From Chara braunii (lineage: Eukaryota; Streptophyta; Charophyceae; Charales; Characeae), in NCBI GenBank assembly GCA_003427395.1, contig BFEA01000129.1, forward strand, positions 1,179,386 to 1,203,197: DNA of 23,812 nt. The letters run 5' to 3'. The stretch's first letter is position 1. Each line of letters begins with the position of its first letter. The notes under the pieces are model-generated. The model was not told the DNA's origin. It was given only the letters and a program-made list of their open reading frames with translations, and did not search any database. The position numbers were made by a program, and so were the translations under genes. Of this stretch, positions 18,826 to 23,812 are shown piece after piece.

Positions 18826-20178
18826 ATGAAACGTATTGTAGCAGGTACGTCTGAAAGATTTCTTGGGGTTCAAGTTTCCCTGCTGTCGTGCTCAATCGAT
18901 CAGGAGGGAATTCTCCTCCAGAAGGTGGTACAAAGAATCACCCTATGGGGTAAAGCCCCCCATTTGTCTATGTATGGGCGAGTGATGATAATCAATGGCG
19001 CCCTATTTGCCTTGTTGTGGTTTGTGGTTGNTGTAAGACCTTTAGGCCAACATCTGTGCACTTTGATCAGACATCGGGCGGCTAAGTTTGTCTGGAAACC
19101 GTATGCTACCGACCAGGAGGCCTTCATGTCTAAGGTGGCTTGGGACCTGTTAACCTTTGCAAAGTTAGAAGGAGGTCTAGGTCTGAATGACCCTCAGCGT
19201 AGAAGTATGGCCATGCTTGCTCGTTGGCTCATTAGGGCCATAAGCTCTCCGCAACCAGCCCACTGGGTTGTCTTTGCAGAAATCATTCTAGCTAATGAAT
19301 GGAACCTGCCCCACCCAGTAGACGTATGCGCCCTGCTTCCTGCTGCCGTCATATCAGAATAGGAACATTAGGTCTGACTTCTGGAAAGCAGTCATGTTTG
19401 CATGGAAGCGGCTGAAACCTGATTCTTGGCTCCCTCCTGTCACAAGGACAGAAGTTCTGTTACAGCCCATTTTTTAGAATCCCCACATCAGAAAAGTTGA
19501 CGGTTCCTGGTTTGGGGCGGATTCCGCCCGCAACNGTTTTGGTCGTAGCTGGATCGAACATGGGGTTCTCNGACTTGCAGACTTATGGAATGATTTGGAA
19601 GGACATCTCCCCAGCGGCCCNGAGGGAACTACTNNGGACCTGCTGGTTTGTGGAGGAACGCTTTTCAGAGATTNTTGATTCTCTTCCAATAGAGTGGAAG
19701 GCTCTGTTGAACCCCGAGGGTATCGACCCCCCGGGTACTTGGTACATCTCCAAGAGCCCGGACCTGATTTCTACCTTCTGGAAACTCACAGGTATTGNTA
19801 GTGTGGGCAGAAGAGATTTTCAGAAGTGGGAAGGTACGAATCTGCAGTGTCCGTCGAGCTTGATTGAACTGGAATCATCTTCCCAACCCCCCTTGGGGAT
19901 TCAACTATCTCAAGTCAGAAGTCTGGGAACAATGTGACGAAGAAGGAAACGGGACATGTCAAGTGCACGCCCAAGGTAAGCCTTTGAAGGACTTAAACCT
20001 GGACCCTAAGATGTGTGGGTGGAGAGGCAAAGGACAAGGAGGGGACGATCTGCCACTGATCTCATATTCAGTNGAACTGGGATATCAAGCCCAGTCTCCG
20101 GGTAAAACTCCAATATCGGTGGCGGTGGCTCAGTGGATCCAAGTTTTAGATGTTTCCCCACAGGTAATCGAGCATTAG
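18826..20178 (+). pseudogene. LINE ORF2: reverse transcriptase thumb and connector
   Basis: From about 18845 the frame reads SERFLGVQVSLLSC, VVQRITLWGKAPHLSMYGRV and NGALFALLWF, then KFVWKP and EGGLGLNDPQRRSMAMLARW. This is the well-known region after the catalytic core in plant L1 reverse transcriptases. A stop ends it at 19360, and frame changes continue through pieces such as FWKAVMFAWKRLKPDSWLPP, LPIEWKALLNPEGIDPPGTW (near 19680-19740) and PISVAVAQWIQVLD (near 20117) to TAG 20176. N bases at 19031 and between 19536 and 20073 obscure some codons. No FADD catalytic box is present, so this piece cannot be active. Confidence 0.75.
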
Positions 20179-20223
20179 CTATCACGCTGCTGGGAACNGC
20201 TGGCGGACTTCCCCTGTCCCAGA

Positions 20224-20766
20224 TTGGCAGTTAATCTGTGGCTACTGACCCTCTTGTCCACCCCATCAGCANTCAATCTTGCACAAAGGGGAATGAAGGT
20301 AGACCTGACCTGTAGAAGATGTAACTGGGCTTACGAATCCACTCCTCATCTGTGGTATGACTGCCTTGCCTCTAAGNGGATATGGGATTGGTGGGCAAAG
20401 CAATNGAAACTCTTGCTAGGCCCAGGATTTAGTTGGAGCAGAGAATGGGCCCTTTTGGGCGGTATCCCGGACAACCTGGAGACCAGCAAGGGAGTAGGGT
20501 ATATAGCCCAGGTTGCAAGGGCGGTCTGCTGTGCGGTAATTTGGAAGAACAGGAACTTGGCAATTTTTGAGGGAAGAGAAATGACGAACAAGGAAGTGAG
20601 ACATATGTCTAATTCCTCATCGAGACGAATTGTCCAGGCTGATTGGAGAAGGAAAGCGGGAGAGATATGGTCCAGTTGGTTCGGGACCACGTGGGGAGTA
20701 GGGGGCAAACTTTTGACTTTTCAGAATAGGAAACTGACCCTAAACAGCTGGTTTTGGGAAGATTAG
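20224..20766 (+). pseudogene. LINE ORF2 C-terminus with zf-RVT zinc module
   Basis: The open frame includes LAVNLWLLTLLSTPSA, LAQRGMKVDLTCRRCN and ESTPHLWYDCLAS. The ligands are Cys 20311, Cys 20320, His 20347 and Cys 20362, which is the zf-RVT pattern found at the end of plant L1 ORF2. A Trp-rich tail follows (AVCCAVIWKNRNLAIFEGRE, WSSWFGTTWGVGG), usual for these proteins, which bind element RNA or target DNA during reverse transcription. The stop at 20764 may be the native end or lie shortly before it. The module itself is uninterrupted apart from isolated N bases. Confidence 0.8.
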
Positions 20767-21561
20767 GCAACAGACTCCGAACCTGCACACTCGGTTCATT
20801 CATCTGCAGGAGGACGGCAGTTGGGAGGGATTGCGGAGGGAGTTGTGGCTGAACCTTGCCCGGTCCTGGGGACCGGAACTGCCATGTTAGGCAGAAACTG
20901 TTTTTGGTAGGGAATACTATCAGGATAGCTAGTAGATAGGATTTTAGATTGGGGGAGCTCTGTGGTTTGATCCTCGAGGTTCGTTAGGTTTGTTTGTTTT
21001 TGTTCCTTTATTTTGGGCCCGGTCTGCCGTATTAGGCAGCACCCATTAGGTTGGAATATGTTGCTAATGGTAGTTGGTAGGTAGGATGGTTGGGGGGGGA
21101 GGTTTGCGGTTGTTCTTGTGTTCGGCGCTTTTCTGGCTTGTGTGGCTTTGTGGGCTTGTAGCTTTTCTTTGTTGTTTTGCAGGGTTTGATTCTTCAGGAC
21201 AGTGGCCCATGAGTTGGCCGTACTGTGCCTAGATCTTTTTCAACCCTGCTCAGTGATTGTGTGTTAAACCACCAGTACTTCCTGAAGTCGCGTAACGCTA
21301 CGCAATTTTAGGAAACGTACGGGCCACTACAGGAGCGCCCAAATTCATCCAACTAGAAACGTTTCTACTCTATTTTTTTCCGCAGCCGATAGCTGGGCCA
21401 AGTACTGGTGGTTTAAGTTGGAGCAGTGTCTCCTCGCAGGGTACGCCTGTAAGCTAAGCTGGCTGATGCTGCCAGACCCTCCGGGTTGAGTTGTGAGGAC
21501 CCCGGCCTCTGGTTTATTTTGGCAATATAATTGGTATCCTGATTAAAAAAAAAAAAAAAAA
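20767..21561 (+). other. LINE 3' untranslated region and A17 tail
   Basis: No coding signal beyond a possible short continuation to about 20890. A short motif of the type CTGCC(A/G)T(G/A)TTAGGCAG occurs twice (about 20880 and 21026) and can fold on itself. A 153-bp inverted-repeat element sits at 21264-21416. The region ends GGCAATATAATTGGTATCCTGATT followed by A17 (21545-21561), the polyadenylated end left by target-primed reverse transcription. In no line do I see a second tail within it. Confidence 0.75.
21264..21416. mobile_element. Short inverted-repeat element with TTAA ends (MITE-like)
   Basis: Perfect 17-bp inverted termini: TTAAACCACCAGTACTT (21264-21280) and its complement at 21400-21416. 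If TTAA is the duplicated target, the element is 145 bp between the TTAA copies, with 13-bp termini starting ACCACC. An inner palindrome GCGTA-ACGC-TACGC adds structure. It carries no coding sequence. It may instead be a structural element of the LINE 3' region. Confidence 0.55.
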
Positions 21562-21689
21562 GACCACTCTAACCAACTCCTACACACGACTACACATTTT
21601 AACATCTACTAGGAGCAGTCTATTCTTAATGCGGGTCTCTCTGCGGCCCGGTACTCCGTCTGCTACGACCGAGTTGGAGGACCCTTTTT

Positions 21690-21874
21690 GAGACCACCTC
21701 CAGGGGCCAAGTTCCACTAGCAGCGTTCAGCTACCTCAACGCCTGAATCTGGAGAGGTGCAGTTCAGGAAACTCAACACTATTTCTGCACATCTCTGCAA
21801 AAGCATCCACATTCACTAACAGGCGTTGAGGTAGCTCAACGCTGCTAGTGGGACTAGGCCCCAGCGGTGGTCTC
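21690..21874. mobile_element. Fold-back element A (MITE-like)
   Basis: The arms 21690-21745 and 21820-21874 are inverted copies of each other with about six differences over 56 bp. They enclose a 74-nt centre that contains GAGAGGTGCAG and CTGCACATCTCTGC stretches. The outer ends read GAGACC...GGTCTC. It has no coding capacity. Its centre resembles that of element B at 22312-22505. Confidence 0.75.
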
Positions 21875-22311
21875 AAATGCCCGTTCGATTTTCCTTTTTT
21901 CAATACAAAAAATTGTCGACGAAGGACTTCACTTCCAACTGTCGGGCGTGGCTGCACTTCTCTCCACCTGCACAAAAGAGAAATGAGATGGCAGTGTAGC
22001 TTTCCATGTTCCAGCTGGATTCTTTTGCACTTTTTTTTTTTTTTTTTTTTTTGCACATTTGCAACCGACGCCCACGCGTTTTCGTCTTTTTTTTTTTTCT
22101 CTTTTTTGGCCCATGCATTATTTTGGCATTAAAAAAAATGAATACACACACTTGCCCCAGGTGTCAGGGCCACGACTTCGTCCTTTTTTTTTTTTTTTTT
22201 GGACAAAGTCCGCCCGTGTGACCACACGAGGACCAAATGTCCCAAATAGGCCTACCCAAATGCCTCAAGTTCTTGAGACTTTTGGTCCTCTTGTAAGTAT
22301 GCCCTCAGTCT
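21875..22311. other. Non-coding stretch with long T tracts
   Basis: No coding signal on either strand. T runs occur at 22031-22052 (22), 22087-22098 (12) and 22184-22200 (17). The open frames across them are homopolymer artefacts. The T17 run is flanked by TCC and GGA. Confidence 0.6.
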
Positions 22312-22505
22312 GGGCCTCTAGCACTCAGGGCCAGATGCCAATGGCAAAGAGGATTTGAATAAGTGGCCGATTCTGGACGTGTTCCACACAGATATGCAGA
22401 AAAACAGTTCAATTACAACTGTTTGCACCTCTCCACAAACACGTCCAGATTCAGAAGCTGATTCCAATCCCATTTGCCAGTGGGATCTCGCCCTCAGTGC
22501 CGGCC
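22312..22505. mobile_element. Fold-back element B (MITE-like), related to element A
   Basis: The arms 22312-22383 and 22438-22505 are inverted copies with moderate divergence. The best block is TCTGGACGTGTT against AACACGTCCAGA. The centre has AAACAGTT...AACTGTTT. The right centre, reverse-complemented, reads CTGAATCTGG...GGAGAGGTGCA, which matches the left centre of element A after an 11-bp gap. The whole may extend out to the T17 (22184) and A15 (22598) tracts, which would then form CC-T17 and A15-GG outer ends. Confidence 0.65.
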
Positions 22506-22911
22506 TGATATGTTCCAAGCCCTGGGCTCGGTCCCACCTGCGCGTTTTCGTTGTAGGAGGCTAGTACCACAAAGAGAATGGCGCTTATACGAAACAGAAA
22601 AAAAAAAAAAAAGGAGATTGGAGGGTGCCTAAGGACCATGGATTGGCCAAATAGATGGTCCCAAGACGGCCGCCTGTCGCTTCGTGGCAGCGTCCAATAA
22701 CAAAAATGTGCAGGTGGGACCCGGCCCCCGGTGCTGTACTGGCCACTCTTTTCCGTGTTTAGGATTTGGGCGGGCAGCCTCTTCCTTCGGCATCTTCGGA
22801 CGAATCTGACCACATTATAGGCTGCATTCAGTCAAACTGAACACAGCCGAGAAACCTTGCCCAGGTTCGTCCCGAGATGTGTGTGAACCTCTCCACACCA
22901 CCTTGCCGCAC
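22506..22911. other. Non-coding stretch, probably further decayed fold-back sequence
   Basis: No coding signal. It holds an A15 run (22598-22612) and a GTGCAGGTGGGACC block (22708-22721). The latter resembles the reverse complement of GGTCCCACCTGCGCG at 22530-22544, which suggests a third related element. Boundaries cannot be drawn by eye. Confidence 0.4.
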
Positions 22912-22939
22912 AACTCTTGAAAACTTATTTTCAAGAGTT
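22912..22939. repeat. Perfect 12-bp hairpin
   Basis: AACTCTTGAAAA, loop CTTA, TTTTCAAGAGTT. GAACCTCTCCACACC just upstream resembles GCACCTCTCCACAAAC of fold-back element B. This may be the centre of another diverged member. Confidence 0.8.
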
Positions 22940-23001
22940 TGGGCCTGGCCACACCACTGTCGAAACGAAAACAGAAAGGATGCACCTGCCACAGAAAGTG
23001 G

Positions 23002-23042
23002 TAAGATGCGTCCATTCCTTTTCATAGTAAAGGATGCATCTT
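23002..23042. repeat. Imperfect hairpin
   Basis: AAGATGCGTCCATTCCTTTT and AAAGGATGCATCTT face each other around CATAGT, with a bulge in the left arm. No gene is associated. Confidence 0.55.
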
Positions 23043-23812
23043 GCCCTCCCCCGCCGGAAGACGCATTCGTTTGCTTTTGTTTTTTTTTTTAATAAAAAAA
23101 GTAATCTATATTCTTCTCACAATCTTCTTTCGTATATATTCTATCTCATCCTCTGGCTACTCTACGTGTAGTAGGGGGGGACCACCACCCAACCAAACCT
23201 GGAACTCTCCCCAGCCCACGGGGTAGGTTTGCACACACAGCAATGGTGCGAGCGCAAGGCTTGTATCAGCCCCTCATCACGAAGATGCGCGGTGATCAGG
23301 CATTGACGAGGGGGGAAACCCGTGGCCGGCGATGCTAGTGCCGAGCATCTTCGGCGAGTCACTTGCACCTCCCCCTACCCCCCTCCAACCCCACATTAGC
23401 GGTGTCTGATGGCGAATATCATTGCTGCATAGCAAAATCTCTCGTTTTTCATTTCCACAGTGGTGTGGTGAGCCCCTTTGGCTATGGCCACACAGCCTCT
23501 TGAAACCCTAAATGCTAAAAAAGTCCAAGAGGGGTAGAAAAATTCATCTTCTAGAGGGAACTCTTGAACCCCTTCATTTCCAAGCGTGNNACCCACAGAA
23601 TTTCAAACGTCCTTGGCAGACCCCACTTGAAGGAGTCCTGATTCTCAAGGGCTGTCAGCTAGAAGGGTTCACATTAAAAAAAAAAAAAAAAAAAAAAAAG
23701 GGCTAAAAAATGACAAAAGTATTTCTGTATCTGGTTGGATTGACCAAGCATCATCCACCAAAGGAAAAAAAAAAAAAAAAAAAAAAAAGAATTCCTCTTT
23801 CAAGAGTCTGTG
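23043..23812. other. Non-coding end of window with two A24 tracts
   Basis: No coding sequence, tRNA or rRNA recognised. Two A runs of 24 bases each lie at 23676-23699 and 23765-23788, 65 bp apart. They could be tails of short retroposons, but I do not recognise a SINE body or a polymerase III A/B box pair before them. A small hairpin GATGCT...AGCATC lies at about 23330-23350. Two N bases are at 23589-23590. Confidence 0.5.

Larger units (their letters stand above)
13570..21561 (+). mobile_element. L1-type LINE (non-LTR retrotransposon), 5' cut by the LTR element, twice interrupted
   Basis: Pieces of one LINE appear in order on the + strand: ORF1 with a CCHC knuckle (13572-14116 and 17332 to about 18181), the start of an APE-type endonuclease (18380-18658), the C-terminal part of reverse transcriptase (from about 18840), a zf-RVT zinc module (20224-20766), a 3' region and an A17 tail (21545-21561). 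Endonuclease upstream of reverse transcriptase plus zf-RVT identifies a plant L1-clade element. The reading frame already runs at 13572, directly next to the LTR, so the LTR element probably inserted into ORF1 and the missing 5' part should lie left of the window. The catalytic reverse transcriptase core is gone. Confidence 0.85.

Noticed and set aside
22006-22358. Phe-rich and Lys-rich open frames around the T tracts
   Set aside because: They are translations of homopolymer runs.
23226-23400. Possible tRNA or rRNA fragment in the GC-rich stretch
   Set aside because: The small hairpins do not assemble into a cloverleaf, and I recognise no rRNA core sequence.

Overview
This is repeat-rich nuclear DNA of a eukaryote, most likely a streptophyte (green alga or land plant). 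Three observations support that. The LTR retrotransposon has a primer-binding site close to the plant initiator-Met tRNA complement. The LINE ends in a zf-RVT zinc module typical of plant L1 elements. A gene fragment has classic polypyrimidine-tract splice acceptors. I cannot name the species, and I see no intact host gene. Nearly everything is transposon sequence in decay, broken by stops, frameshifts and scattered N bases.

Bases 1-13569 are one Ty3/gypsy-type LTR retrotransposon on the + strand, lacking only about 136 bp of its left LTR. The order is: left LTR (1-2496), primer-binding site (2497), gag with a CCHC knuckle, aspartic protease (DTG), reverse transcriptase (YMDD), RNase H, a cysteine/histidine segment resembling a PHD finger, integrase (H2C2, DDE core, C-terminal barrel), a large extra reading frame after pol (8662 to about 10816), a short spacer, and the right LTR (about 10999-13569). 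Gag and most of pol share one frame but carry at least eight in-frame stops and several frameshifts. The integrase glutamate is replaced, so the copy is dead.

The element lies inside ORF1 of an L1-type LINE, whose reading frame begins right at the right LTR edge (13572) and which ends in an A17 tail at 21561. The LINE is interrupted twice more. A 3.2 kb block (14117-17331), flanked by a perfect 24-bp direct repeat of LINE sequence, carries intron-containing gene fragments, including two tandem diverged copies of one terminal exon. A second, 0.17 kb block (about 18659-18825) replaces the rest of the endonuclease and the catalytic reverse transcriptase core. Both blocks end in the same AT-rich module of about 50 nt just before LINE sequence resumes.

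Bases 21562-23812 hold no coding sequence I can support. They contain two related fold-back (MITE-like) elements, further perfect hairpins, and many long A or T tracts. Overall this is a nested graveyard: LINE, then LTR element and gene-bearing insert, then small inverted-repeat elements.
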